A DNA stretch of 46,024 nt from positions 1-46,024 of the forward strand of contig CALUMJ010000016.1 of NCBI GenBank assembly GCA_944321715.1, in the 5' to 3' direction. Every line of letters starts with the position of its first letter. Within the stretch, counting starts at the first letter, position 1. The notes under the pieces were generated by a model that saw only the letters and a program-made list of their open reading frames with translations, made no database searches and was not told where the DNA came from. Of the stretch, positions 34,584 to 43,301 are shown in pieces. Origin of the DNA: an uncultured Muribaculaceae bacterium (GTDB lineage Bacteria > Bacteroidota > Bacteroidia > Bacteroidales > Muribaculaceae). Made by a program: the position numbers and the translations under genes.

Positions 34584-35618
34584 ATGATTAGGCTTTATGT
34601 GACTGTAATATTGGCAATGTTGGCTGTTGTTGGGTATGCCGACAATATGGGAGGATATTATCCTTCGACACTTGACGGGAAATCGGGCGAAGATTTGTTG
34701 AAAGCGTTGAGGGTGGCAATACGCAGCCGCAACAATGTAGTGCAACAATATGATGAAGCCGAGTTGTGGAATGTTTTCAGAGTAACTGATAAACGCGGTG
34801 ATGGGACAGTGTGGGATATATTCTCAGAAAATTCTGTCGATTATCCGAATGGCGGTGTTCCCGATGGTATGGTGAGCTGCCACATTGTGCCTCCGCAGTG
34901 GACTGGCGACACATATCCCTATTTGCACGACGCATCGCTTGATGTGCATAACATATTCCCGACCAATGCTGAGGTAGCGGAGATTAAAGCCGATTTGATT
35001 CCGTGGGAGATAGAGAATGTATTATATGATAACGGAGCTTGGTGCATGGGTAATTGTAACATTGCTGAAACCAGTATTGTGGCATACGAGCCGTGCGACG
35101 AATACAAGGGCGATGTGGCGCGGGTGTTGATGTATGTTGCAGTATGCTATGGAGGGGAGCTTCTGTGGCAAGGTCAGTCTTGGAGTATATTTAATAACAA
35201 TGAGTTTCCTGTGTTTACTTCCGAGGCAATTCCGATGTTGCTGTCGTGGAGCCGAGCTGACCCTGTCGATGACAAAGAGCGCGGACGTAACGATGCCATT
35301 TTTGTGCTTCAAGGTAATAGAAATCCTTTTGTGGATTTTCCTGGGATATGCGAACATGTATGGGGCAAGCTATCGGATGTTCCGTTTTATATGGGAGATG
35401 GGGCTGCTGATAGTGAATATTTGAAACCAACTTACAGACTTGGTGAGAAAATATGGCTACGCAGCACGTATGTTCCAGAAGATGCCACGTGGAGTGTAAA
35501 TGGTAGGAATTGCAAGGACGATTTGATTGAAACTGCCGAATTGGGGGTAGGGTTGCATGAATTAAAATTTTCATCTTCGTCGGTATCGGGGAAAGTAATG
35601 ATAGAAGTAATGCCATGA
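34584..35618 (+). CDS. Exported endonuclease I family nuclease
   Basis: About 344 residues with a signal peptide (MIRLYVTVILAMLAVVGYA). The core resembles endonuclease I (EndA/NucM, a His-Me finger nuclease): MVSCHIVPPQW (catalytic His), SLDVHNIFPTNAEVAEIKADLIPWEIE, RVLMYVAVCYGG and LLSWSRADPVDDKERGRNDAIFVLQGNRNPFVDFP. These enzymes degrade DNA or RNA outside the cell or in the periplasm. The residue before the catalytic His is Cys where family members often have Glu, so activity deserves a check. A C-terminal 70-residue beta-rich tail follows. The start is the ATG at 34584; a TTG lies six bases earlier. The last bases overlap the next lipoprotein gene (ATGA). Confidence 0.87.
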   Translation: MIRLYVTVILAMLAVVGYADNMGGYYPSTLDGKSGEDLLKALRVAIRSRNNVVQQYDEAELWNVFRVTDKRGDGTVWDIFSENSVDYPNGGVPDGMVSCHIVPPQWTGDTYPYLHDASLDVHNIFPTNAEVAEIKADLIPWEIENVLYDNGAWCMGNCNIAETSIVAYEPCDEYKGDVARVLMYVAVCYGGELLWQGQSWSIFNNNEFPVFTSEAIPMLLSWSRADPVDDKERGRNDAIFVLQGNRNPFVDFPGICEHVWGKLSDVPFYMGDGAADSEYLKPTYRLGEKIWLRSTYVPEDATWSVNGRNCKDDLIETAELGVGLHELKFSSSSVSGKVMIEVMP

Positions 35619-36244
35619 AGCAGTTGATTGTGATATTGATGTGCTGCTGTATTGCGGTGTCGGCGTGCACCGATGACAAGCATCACAGCGAAGAGCCGAC
35701 TACGGTATTTTCGTTGTCGCGTCGTCATGTGGATTTATATCCAGGTGACACAGCCGAAGTATATGTGTCGGGAACCCTTGAATTTGCACTTGAGTGCAGC
35801 GACGAGAGCGTGGTGACAGCTCGGCGAGAGGGACGCAAGGCTATAATAACAGCTATTTCCCGAGGCGAGGCCGAAGTGCTATTCTTGACACAGTTTAATG
35901 ATATTGCGTGTACGGTAACTGTTGAAGAATCGCTTTTAGACCGACTTGATGCAGTGCTTGCCAATGATACGCCAAGGGTGGTAGGCATGTATATATCACT
36001 TACCTATGGAACGCCAGGAATCATGATTGCAGCAAGTGGAGGAAAGGTGAATTTTATAAATATAGGTACAAGAGAAAGTGTGGAATTGTCGTTATCGGGT
36101 AATGTTATAGATGGCATCAAAGTGAATGGTGTGGCTCAGGACATTTTGAACTGCACGCTGTACAAGGAAACTGACGACAGATGCTGGTATCTTGTGCTTG
36201 TCGAAGGTGACCTTGAAGGCCTTTGGGTTGTAATAGAAAAGTGA
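35615..36244 (+). CDS. Lipoprotein with Big_2-like domain, coupled to endonuclease I
   Basis: A 209-residue lipoprotein. Signal peptide MKQLIVILMCCCIAVSAC with the lipidated Cys at residue 18, then a Big_2-like Ig fold (FSLSRRHVDLYPGDTAEVYVSG...ECSDESVVTARREGRKAIITAISRGEAEVLF) and an unrecognised C-terminal domain of about 90 residues. Its ATG overlaps the stop of the exported nuclease gene (ATGA), so the two are translationally coupled. This suggests the lipoprotein anchors, presents or restrains the nuclease. No function is known. Confidence 0.8.
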   Translation: MKQLIVILMCCCIAVSACTDDKHHSEEPTTVFSLSRRHVDLYPGDTAEVYVSGTLEFALECSDESVVTARREGRKAIITAISRGEAEVLFLTQFNDIACTVTVEESLLDRLDAVLANDTPRVVGMYISLTYGTPGIMIAASGGKVNFINIGTRESVELSLSGNVIDGIKVNGVAQDILNCTLYKETDDRCWYLVLVEGDLEGLWVVIEK

Positions 36245-36285
36245 TAAACTTGTATGCAAATTAAACCATTGAGCAAAACAGTTTT

Positions 36286-37098
36286 TTAAAAATAACGAGA
36301 TTGCAACGACTTAAATTCGGACGAAAGTTTCACATTTTTTATCCAATGATTTAGGCTGTCGCATAAAATGGTGTCGTTTTTTCGGAGTATAATGGGTTGG
36401 AACTGTGTGAAACTGATACCTGTGGCGTAATCAACGTTGTTATAATGCTTGGCAAGCCTTTCGGCTATTGATTTGTTGATGACGGCAAATTCTATCTCGC
36501 CAGTAGCGACGCGCAGGAACAATTGTTCGGGGCCGTAATCGGCATCTTCGGCTACATATATGGTATCGCCTATTTCTCGGCTTAGGTTTTCGATGCGAGA
36601 GCGCATAGGAGAACCTTTCACGACATATACAGTGTCATGTACAAGGTCAAGTGCCGATTTGGCGGCGATGTTGCCGCTGCTGTCTTTTAATTGCACAAGC
36701 ACTTGATGGTCGAGGTATAGGGCTTCGGAAAATAGGTATCTGCTTTGGTTGTCCTTTGTGGCGGGGAATTGCGCGACTACCATGTCGTATGTTCCTTTAT
36801 CGAGGCCTGTAAGTGTGCTTTCGAGTGTCACCACTGGATGGAATATGAATTTATGGTTGGAACGCTTTTCGATAAGCCTGAGTAAGTCATAGCTAAAACC
36901 TCCAAGAGTGTCGTCGTAGGTGTAAAGCGACAGCGGAGAATATTCTATTGCAATATTTATGCTGGTGTCGGGGGCATTATTATTATCCATACTGCCATTG
37001 ATGCAGTGCCTTAACGCTGCCATTGCACCGATTACAATTGCAATCAGTATGAGGTAAATAAATATGTTGCCTTTCTTTGGCTTTAGATTATTGGGCAT
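36286..37098 (-). CDS. Membrane-anchored solute-binding domain protein (SBP_bac_3)
   Basis: A 270-residue protein with one N-terminal transmembrane helix (NIFIYLILIAIVIGAMAAL) and a family 3 periplasmic solute-binding domain: IAIEYSPLSLYTYDDTLGGFSYDLLRLIEKRS, GLDKGTYDMVVAQFPATKDNQSRYLFSEALY, ATGEIEFAVINKSIAERL. It resembles the N-terminal ligand-binding domain of MltF, but there is no lytic transglycosylase domain after it. No ABC permease or ATPase genes are nearby, so it may sense rather than transport. It lies 21 bp downstream of the porin gene on the same strand. The ligand, probably an amino acid or muropeptide-like compound by family analogy, is unknown. Confidence 0.83.
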   Translation of the reverse strand: MPNNLKPKKGNIFIYLILIAIVIGAMAALRHCINGSMDNNNAPDTSINIAIEYSPLSLYTYDDTLGGFSYDLLRLIEKRSNHKFIFHPVVTLESTLTGLDKGTYDMVVAQFPATKDNQSRYLFSEALYLDHQVLVQLKDSSGNIAAKSALDLVHDTVYVVKGSPMRSRIENLSREIGDTIYVAEDADYGPEQLFLRVATGEIEFAVINKSIAERLAKHYNNVDYATGISFTQFQPIILRKNDTILCDSLNHWIKNVKLSSEFKSLQSRYF

Positions 37099-37119
37099 GG
37101 TGTGTATAGTGTTATGGTG

Positions 37120-39087
37120 TTAATTGGCAAAATCGACCGACAGACCCATTTGGAATTTCATGCCATTAAGCGGGTAATGTGGAATGGCAAAACTGTTGCC
37201 CATGAAGCTTTCGTTGACGTGGCTGAACATTACGAAGAAGCGTGTTTTTTTCAATTTCATGTTGGCATATACTGTCATAAAAGCGAAATTGCCGCACATC
37301 ACCTCGTTTTGTGTATGGAATGTCATGGTGGCAGGGTTGTAGGCTGGTGCATAGTAACGAGTGTAGTAGTTGCAATCTACGCCAAATTGCACATGAAGAA
37401 CCCGTGCGATAGGGAATTGCAAGAACATATTGGAGTAGATAGCAAACTTGGGCAATGGCAGTACAGTTTCGTTTGACGATGTTTGATAGGTCAGAGAGTT
37501 GTTCCAGTTGAAAATGCCAAATTTGAAATTTTGGTCGATTGTCGCGCTGAATATCTGTATGTTGTCGCCATGCTGGGCTGGTAGTCCTGCATTGTCGAAG
37601 TATATGAAATTTTGAATGTTCTCAACGCCCACGTCGGCTCGTGTCCGTGTTAATGGGAAATCCAGCCGGCCACCGAATCTCACTCGCCGTTCTTTCCCAA
37701 AATTGTTTTGCCAAATGAAGTGGTTGGAAATGTAGTTTTGGATGAAATATGGAACTTCCTTATTTTTGAAATATCCATATCCTGTGATTCTCACACTGTC
37801 GTTTTTCAACTTGAATTTTGTCGAGATGTCGCCCGATACATCTATGTCGCCAGCGACAGAACCCACTATACCAAATTGTGCCGTGGCATTGTAGGTGAGT
37901 AATGAGCCTCGCTGCTTGGTTAATTGGCCTCCGACCCACAGCAGGTTCTCGGTGTAGGTGTGTGGAATGGAATATTCGGGCAGGGGAGTGAGCAAACCGC
38001 TTTCGGCCGAAACCGATTCAATGGTGTCGGTGTGCTGGGTGTATTTGCGAAATTCGTGTGTGACGTAGGCGGCAAGGCCAAACTTGGCATATTTATTGAA
38101 ACCTTCGAGCATTGAAATGCCTATGGTGTTGGATAGTTTCCAGTAGCTCGTTTCATCGTTGGTGCCTTGCAACGTGAAGTATGAATTGTCGAAATAAGAC
38201 GTATCGGTTTCGGCGGTGCTTAGGAACAAGTGGCGGTTGCTCTTGTAGTTCATTGTCCAGATGAAACTTGTCACCGGGATATAAGTACGGCCTATGATAG
38301 TATCGGTTTCGGGGTCGCGGTGGTTCTCGTAATATCCCACTTTGTATCTATGGTTGAGGTATAGTTCTGTGCCGTATATGCGCGAGTGCGCGTCCGACAG
38401 ATTGGTGGGAATGGTTTTGGTGTTTACAGTTGTCGAACCGCCTTGCACCTGGGCAGGGTCGGTGATATATCGGTCGTCGGTGATGCCTCCGTTCTCTTTA
38501 TTTAAGAAGTTGTAGCTGTTGAAGAATGCTTGCAGTTCATATCTGTCGCCTGTGTAAGAGCCAAATATGCGCCATGTGAAGTCGGAGGTAGATTGTCCGT
38601 CGTATAGACCTTTTGAGTAGATATAGTCCATTGCTGCCCCTGCCTCTATTGCCTTGTTCACGTTGCCCGAGAACACAGCCGACAACCGGTCTTGCGTGTT
38701 ATCGCTTGTTCCTCCTGTGTTGTAAGAGAGGATAGTCATTGGTATTCGGGTGTTGTAGAACTTCTGTGTTTTTATTGATGGCAGATATACGCTCAATGCA
38801 TCTTCGAAGAAGAAATTGGAAATGGCCGGACGGTCAAAGAATATTTGGTCCTGCCCCTCGGCACCAAGGTTGCCCGTGGTTGCGTATGCCTTGCTTGCCA
38901 TCGACGGTATGGCCTGCTGGAAATAATTATATTGGAGCGTGTCGATTGTAGATGTGTATCGCAGCCCGAGCGGTTCGGATATAGTCCAGGCATAAGATGG
39001 TTCAACCACGACATCTTTGGCCCATACTGTTTGTGCTATCAATATTGTAATTAACGACGCAAAGCAATATATGTATCTATTTTTCAT
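37120..39087 (-). CDS. Putative outer-membrane porin (Bacteroidota 'putative porin' family)
   Basis: About 655 residues from the ATG at 39087, where a Sec signal peptide begins (MKNRYIYCFASLITILIAQTVWA). The rest is rich in alternating aromatic/hydrophobic strands and ends in Phe-Ala-Asn after MKFQMGLSVDF, as expected of an outer-membrane beta-barrel. The N-terminal DALSVYLPSIKTQKFYNTRIPMTILSYNTGG and C-terminal MTVYANMKLKKTRFFVMFSHVNESFMG are typical of the Bacteroidota 'putative porin' family. There is no plug or TonB-box domain, so it is a passive pore rather than a SusC-type receptor. A longer in-frame start at 39183 lies upstream of the promoter. It heads an operon with the anchored solute-binding protein. 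Confidence 0.83.
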   Translation of the reverse strand: MKNRYIYCFASLITILIAQTVWAKDVVVEPSYAWTISEPLGLRYTSTIDTLQYNYFQQAIPSMASKAYATTGNLGAEGQDQIFFDRPAISNFFFEDALSVYLPSIKTQKFYNTRIPMTILSYNTGGTSDNTQDRLSAVFSGNVNKAIEAGAAMDYIYSKGLYDGQSTSDFTWRIFGSYTGDRYELQAFFNSYNFLNKENGGITDDRYITDPAQVQGGSTTVNTKTIPTNLSDAHSRIYGTELYLNHRYKVGYYENHRDPETDTIIGRTYIPVTSFIWTMNYKSNRHLFLSTAETDTSYFDNSYFTLQGTNDETSYWKLSNTIGISMLEGFNKYAKFGLAAYVTHEFRKYTQHTDTIESVSAESGLLTPLPEYSIPHTYTENLLWVGGQLTKQRGSLLTYNATAQFGIVGSVAGDIDVSGDISTKFKLKNDSVRITGYGYFKNKEVPYFIQNYISNHFIWQNNFGKERRVRFGGRLDFPLTRTRADVGVENIQNFIYFDNAGLPAQHGDNIQIFSATIDQNFKFGIFNWNNSLTYQTSSNETVLPLPKFAIYSNMFLQFPIARVLHVQFGVDCNYYTRYYAPAYNPATMTFHTQNEVMCGNFAFMTVYANMKLKKTRFFVMFSHVNESFMGNSFAIPHYPLNGMKFQMGLSVDFAN

Positions 39088-39149
39088 TATAGACAATTGA
39101 GTATTGTGCAAAAATCCATATTTATGGCAGCCATGCCACAAAGACTTTG

Positions 39150-39184
39150 CAAAAATACAAATAAAAAGATAACAACTTGGCAAA
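39150..39184 (-). promoter_or_regulatory. Promoter of the porin operon
   Basis: On the minus strand TATTTTTG (plus-strand 39150-39157) matches TAnnTTTG, with a TTTG -33 element (plus-strand 39181-39184) 23 bp upstream, slightly long spacing. It lies 62 bp before the porin ATG. Confidence 0.5.
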
Positions 39185-39310
39185 GTCGCCGTATTATTGC
39201 CATAAGTGTCGTTTTGCCGCGTCTTTTTTCGACGCTGATTGATGTCGCACGTGCGTTGTTCCCTGGCAATGCTTTTTGACTTGGATTGTTGTTGGCAACG
39301 TATATGTCCA

Positions 39311-40215
39311 TTATACGGTATTCACGCGTTCACGGTATTCGTTTGGCGTACATCCAGCCACTTTCTTGAACAACCTGCTAAGGTGGTGTGGATATTGAAA
39401 TCCTACTTCGTAGGCAATTTCGCTGACTGTCTTGTTGGTTTCTATCAAACGGTCTTTTACTTTGTTGATGACGGCAAGGTGTATGTACCCTATAGCCGAT
39501 TTCCCTGTCTGTTTCTTTACGAGGTCGCCGAAGTAGTTGGCCGAAAAATGAAGTTGGTCGGCGCACCATGCTACGGAAGGCAGCCCGAGCTTCTCAGGCT
39601 TGTTGGAGTCGAAATATCCGTTTAGCAAGGCATCAAATCTGGTGAGTATGTCGGAATTGATGGCTTCACGTGTGGCAAATTGGCGGTCGTAGAAGCGCAG
39701 ACAGTGATTGAGCAGGACTTCGATATTTGAAATAATAATGCTGCGGCTGTGCTTGTCGATGGCATGGCACAGTTCTTCCTCTATTTCGCCGAAACAGGTG
39801 AATATGGTCTGCCGTTCACGGTCTGACATGTGCAGCGCCTCGTTGACATCATAGGAGAAGAAAGTGTAGTCTTTCATCTTGCGGGCAAGGTGTGTGCCAC
39901 GAATGAGGTCGGGATGGAACAATAGTGCATACCCGCCAGGGTGCAACGTTTCGCCATCGTCGTTTATGCGCCCACTTGTCCGGGAGCGATGCACAGGAGA
40001 GTGCCTTCTTGATAATCATATTTGCTACGACCGTATGTCAAAGGTCCGTGTATTTTCTCTTTCAGGAATATGGCATAAAAGCCGAAACGTTTGCAACGGT
40101 GTTTCAGCACATCAAGTTTCGAGAAATCTATGAAGCCTACTAATGGATGTTGCGTTTCCAACCCGAGGAATACGTTGTAATCGTGTATTGTCTTTAAATC
40201 CAAAATTTCGCTCAT
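39311..40215 (-). pseudogene. AraC family regulator, interrupted by a one-base frameshift
   Basis: Two adjoining frames together make one AraC-type regulator of about 301 residues. The N-terminal part (ATG at 40215, MSEILDLKTIHDYN...YDYQEGTLLCIAPGQV) stops at 39964. The next frame continues exactly where it should with GRINDDGETLHPGGYALLFHPDLIRG and runs to the double helix-turn-helix (LPSVAWCADQLHFSANYFGDLVKKQTGK, VSEIAYEVGFQYPHHLSRLFKK). Restoring one base near the CCC at 39971-39973 (GGG on the coding strand) rejoins them. Family members regulate the neighbouring metabolic genes; here it diverges from a transporter gene across a region with three TTGGTrTTA sites. Either the gene is dead or the base is a sequencing or assembly error. 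Confidence 0.85.
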
Positions 40216-40293
40216 GCCTTTCGCAATTTTGATTTTCAAAAATACTGAAATCTTCTGAATAGCTAAATTGTGTGATGCACCATTAAGTAAAAT

Positions 40294-40364
40294 TGGTATT
40301 AAAATCAGTAAAATGGGTTTATTGCCTGTGTAATACCAGTATATGTCGGTCGAAATTGGTGTTA
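40294..40364. promoter_or_regulatory. Three TTGGTrTTA sites between the AraC gene and the transporter gene
   Basis: TTGGTATTA at 40293-40301, its inverse TAATACCAG at 40331-40339 and a second direct copy TTGGTGTTA at 40356-40364. AraC proteins often bind repeated half-sites in divergent promoters, so this is a plausible operator set for the adjacent regulator. Confidence 0.45.
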
Positions 40365-40405
40365 TAAACGGTAATCTGTGCATGGACTGGCAATGTGCAC
40401 AACAG

Positions 40406-40413
40406 TAATTTTG
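40406..40413 (+). promoter_or_regulatory. -7 promoter element for the symporter-family gene
   Basis: TAATTTTG, a TAnnTTTG match 28 bp before the ATG at 40442, downstream of the putative AraC sites. Confidence 0.45.
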
Positions 40414-40441
40414 CTTATGATAAAATAGGGTATAAAGCATT

Positions 40442-41419
40442 ATGAATTTGGTTATAAGATTTTTGAAGAATTGGACTTTACCTGTGGGAATGACGTGCGG
40501 AGTGTTGGGATTCCTTGCATTCCATTATATACATGTACTCGCTCCGCTGAAGCCAGCAGCACAAGCTACGGCTGAGTTCTTGATGCCTACGGTGTTGTTC
40601 ATCATGCTGTTTGCAACATTTTGCAAAGTCAATCCACGGGAGATGCGCATCTCCCGTTGGCATGTTTGGCTGGTAATGTTTCAGTTGTTGACTTGTTTGG
40701 CTATAGCTTTATTCTTGCATTTTACGCCAGGATTCAGTCACGCATTGTTGGCCGAAGGGTTGATGATATGTCTTGTGTGTCCTACAGCAGGTGCTGCTGC
40801 GATGATTACTGGCAGGTTAGGTGGGAATGAAACATCGCTCACTACTTATACTATACTTAGCAATCTGGCTGCGGCAATCATTATTCCGTTGGTCTTCCCT
40901 TTGGTGGAAAAACATACGAATGCCTCCTTCTTGAACCAATTCTTTGTGATACTGCGCCGGGTGTTTCCGTTGCTTATTTTCCCGTTCCTCATGGCATGGG
41001 GATTGCGCGAGTTTTTCCCAAGGGTTCACAAAAAAGTCGTGGAACGCACCGGTGGATTAGCTTTTTACCTTTGGGGGTTCGGACTGGTGCTGTCGGTGGG
41101 GCAGACGTGCCGTTTTTTAGTTGACAGTCCAGTAAGCATACACCTAAAGTGGATGTTGTCGCTTGTCGGCCTGTTTGCTTGCGCATTGCAATTTTTTATG
41201 GGGAAGAATATCGGAGCTGTGTATGGTGAACGCATAGGCGGAGGTCAAGAGCTTGGGCAGAAGAATACAATTTTTGCCATTTGGGTGTCATACACATATT
41301 TGTCACCAATTTTGTCGGTTGCTCCCGGAACATATATAATATGGCAAAACGCCTTTAATGCTTGGCAGCTTTGGCGCAAGCAGAGGCAAGATGAACGCAA
41401 ATCAAACTTGTTACGATGA
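40442..41419 (+). CDS. Bile acid:sodium symporter family (BASS/SBF) transporter
   Basis: A 325-residue inner-membrane protein with about nine to ten hydrophobic segments. ALLAEGLMICLVCPTAGAAAMITGRLGGNETSLTTYTILSNLAAAIIIPLVFPL is the conserved BASS core with its crossover region, and GQKNTIFAIWVSYTYLSPILSVAPGTYIIWQN matches the second conserved half. BASS proteins take up organic anions such as bile acids, pantoate or keto acids with sodium; the substrate here is unknown. It diverges from the broken AraC regulator and overlaps the following (broken) hydrolase gene by 4 bp (ATGA), so it leads the metabolic cluster. Confidence 0.85.
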   Translation: MNLVIRFLKNWTLPVGMTCGVLGFLAFHYIHVLAPLKPAAQATAEFLMPTVLFIMLFATFCKVNPREMRISRWHVWLVMFQLLTCLAIALFLHFTPGFSHALLAEGLMICLVCPTAGAAAMITGRLGGNETSLTTYTILSNLAAAIIIPLVFPLVEKHTNASFLNQFFVILRRVFPLLIFPFLMAWGLREFFPRVHKKVVERTGGLAFYLWGFGLVLSVGQTCRFLVDSPVSIHLKWMLSLVGLFACALQFFMGKNIGAVYGERIGGGQELGQKNTIFAIWVSYTYLSPILSVAPGTYIIWQNAFNAWQLWRKQRQDERKSNLLR

Positions 41420-42238
41420 AAAGAATCATGGTTATAAAATTTTTTCTGTTTATGGCGATTTTTACTTTCAGTGGTTGCGGCGACAATGTAGCATCTACAC
41501 CAGTGCCACCTGCCCCGACCGAGCATCTCACTACTGCCAGCACAATAGGGGATGTACTGGCTCACCCTGCTTTTGAAGGTTTTTCACGATATATCCTTCC
41601 ATTGGAATGGGGGTATGATGAGGCGATGCCACTGTCGAATGTGGCACGTTTGCTCCCGTATCATAATTATGTCGATGCCAATCATTTGTCCCGGGGGAGG
41701 GTTTTCGTATGTCGGTTCAATCCATGAAGGTTTCCCGCACGCCATTGCTTTAAGCCAAATGGGTTACAACGCTTTTGTAATCCAATACCAAACAGGTAGC
41801 GCGCAGACGGCTTGTGAAGATTTGGCGTCAGGCATAGAATATATTTTCAGGCACAGTAATGAATTGCAAGTTGACACGGCAGGGTATTCGGTTTGGGGCA
41901 GCTCGGCTGGTGCGCGAATGGCAGCATATATCGGCACATACGGAACAGAGGCTTTTGGTGCGGCGCGGTTGCCGCGTCCTTCTACAGTAGTGATGGCTTA
42001 TACTGGGCATAGTGAATATTCCCGTCAAGACCCACCTGCATATTCGGTTGTGGAAAGTAACGACGGCATAGCTAATCCTAACGTAATGCGCCGCAGGACC
42101 GAGGCCTTGCAGGCCCTTGGCATTCCTGCAGAGTTCAATCTTTATCCAAATTTGCGCCACGGTTTCGGTTTGGGCATCGGAACGAGTGCCGAGGGATGGA
42201 TAGATGGTGCAGTCAGATTTTGGGAAAACAATCGATGA
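41416..42238 (+). pseudogene. Alpha/beta hydrolase lipoprotein, broken by internal deletion and frameshift
   Basis: The first frame (41416-41727) gives a lipoprotein signal peptide (Cys at residue 21) and the start of a hydrolase (GFSRYILPLEWGYDEAMPLSNVARLLPYHNYVD). The second frame, from about 41687, continues with CPGGGFSYVGSIHEGFPHAIALSQMGYNAFVIQYQTG, the nucleophile motif WGSSAGARMA, and LRHGFGLGIGTSAEGWIDGAVRFW to the stop at 42238. From memory of family members, about 50-60 residues normally separate LLPYH from the GGGFSYVG oxyanion loop. They are absent here and the frames do not match. The lesion is thus a deletion of a length not divisible by three. If intact it would be an exported esterase or peptidase-like enzyme; it is probably inactive. 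Confidence 0.78.
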
Positions 42239-42307
42239 CAGAAATTGGCTGCAAAAAGTGTATTTCCTTCGGTAAAATGTGTATGGATTAGCGTAATTGT
42301 TTATCAT

Positions 42308-42315
42308 ATCTTTGC
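42308..42315 (+). promoter_or_regulatory. -7 promoter element for the first aldo/keto reductase
   Basis: TATCTTTG, a TAnnTTTG match 31 bp before the ATG at 42347; no clear -33 element. Confidence 0.45.
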
Positions 42316-42346
42316 ATTGAGTTAAAAACGATTAAATAGCAATAAC

Positions 42347-43198
42347 ATGGAAATAATTAAATTAAGAAACGGCGTAGAAATGCCGATTTTGGGTTATGGG
42401 GTTTATCAGGTGTCACCTTCGGAATGTGAACGGTGTGTGTTGGATGCCATCGGCGTGGGTTATCGAATGATAGATACTGCGCAGGCCTATTTTAACGAGG
42501 AAGGCGTTGGCAATGCCATCAAAAAGTGTGGCGTGCCGCGCAATGAGCTATTTATTGTAACCAAGGTGTGGATATCCAACTCGGGATATGAACGTGCCAA
42601 GGCTTCGATTGAGGAATCGTTGCGCAAACTTAAAACAGATTATATCGACCTGCTGCTCATTCACCAGCCTTTCGGCGATTATTATGGCACATGGCGTGCA
42701 ATGGAAGAGGCATACAAAGCTGGCAAACTGCGAGCCATAGGAGTATCGAATTTCTATCCCGACCGGTTTATTGATTTGGCCGAGTTCAGCGAGATTCCAC
42801 CTATGGTCAATCAAGTGGAAACACATGTGTTCAACCAGCAGACCGAAGCGCAGAAGATTATGCAGCAATATGGCACGCACATCATGTCGTGGGGACCGTT
42901 TGCCGAGGGACGCAATAATCTTTTCAGCAACGAAACGTTGCGTTCTATTGGCGACAAATATGGCAAGAGCGTAGCACAGACGGCTTTGCGCTATCTCATA
43001 CAGCGAGGTGTGATAGTTATTCCGAAATCGGTACGCAAGGAACGCATGGAGCAGAACATTGATGTGTTTGATTTCGCATTGAGTGGAGAGGATATGCAGC
43101 GTATCGGGCAATTGGATTTGGGGCATAGCCTGTTTTTCTCGCACTACGACCCGCAGACTGTGAAATGGCTGTGCAGCATGGGAAAGCGCAGTTGCTGA
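42347..43198 (+). CDS. Cytosolic aldo/keto reductase
   Basis: A 283-residue (beta/alpha)8-barrel NADPH-dependent reductase of the 2,5-diketo-gluconate reductase-like branch. The catalytic tetrad is Asp43 and Tyr48 (IDTAQAYFNEEG), Lys73 (FIVTKVW) and His106 (LLIHQP). The cofactor region IPKSVRKERMEQNIDVFDF lies near the C-terminus. It reduces aldehydes or ketones; the substrate is unknown. There is no signal peptide, in contrast to the paralogue at 44509. It has its own promoter match and is followed by an inverted repeat. Confidence 0.93.
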   Translation: MEIIKLRNGVEMPILGYGVYQVSPSECERCVLDAIGVGYRMIDTAQAYFNEEGVGNAIKKCGVPRNELFIVTKVWISNSGYERAKASIEESLRKLKTDYIDLLLIHQPFGDYYGTWRAMEEAYKAGKLRAIGVSNFYPDRFIDLAEFSEIPPMVNQVETHVFNQQTEAQKIMQQYGTHIMSWGPFAEGRNNLFSNETLRSIGDKYGKSVAQTALRYLIQRGVIVIPKSVRKERMEQNIDVFDFALSGEDMQRIGQLDLGHSLFFSHYDPQTVKWLCSMGKRSC

Positions 43199-43221
43199 TG
43201 TTGCAATAGAAATAAGGAAAG

Positions 43222-43262
43222 TGTGGCAAATGAAATTATGGTATTAATATTCGTTTGCCACA
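43222..43262. promoter_or_regulatory. Inverted repeat between aldo/keto reductase and hydrolase genes
   Basis: TGTGGCAAA at 43222-43230 and its exact inverse TTTGCCACA at 43254-43262, with a 23-bp spacer. It may be a weak transcription terminator for the reductase or an operator for the next gene; there is no T tract. Confidence 0.4.
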
Positions 43263-43301
43263 TTACTTAGCATGGTTTTAGACAACATGGGGGATAGATT
43301 C

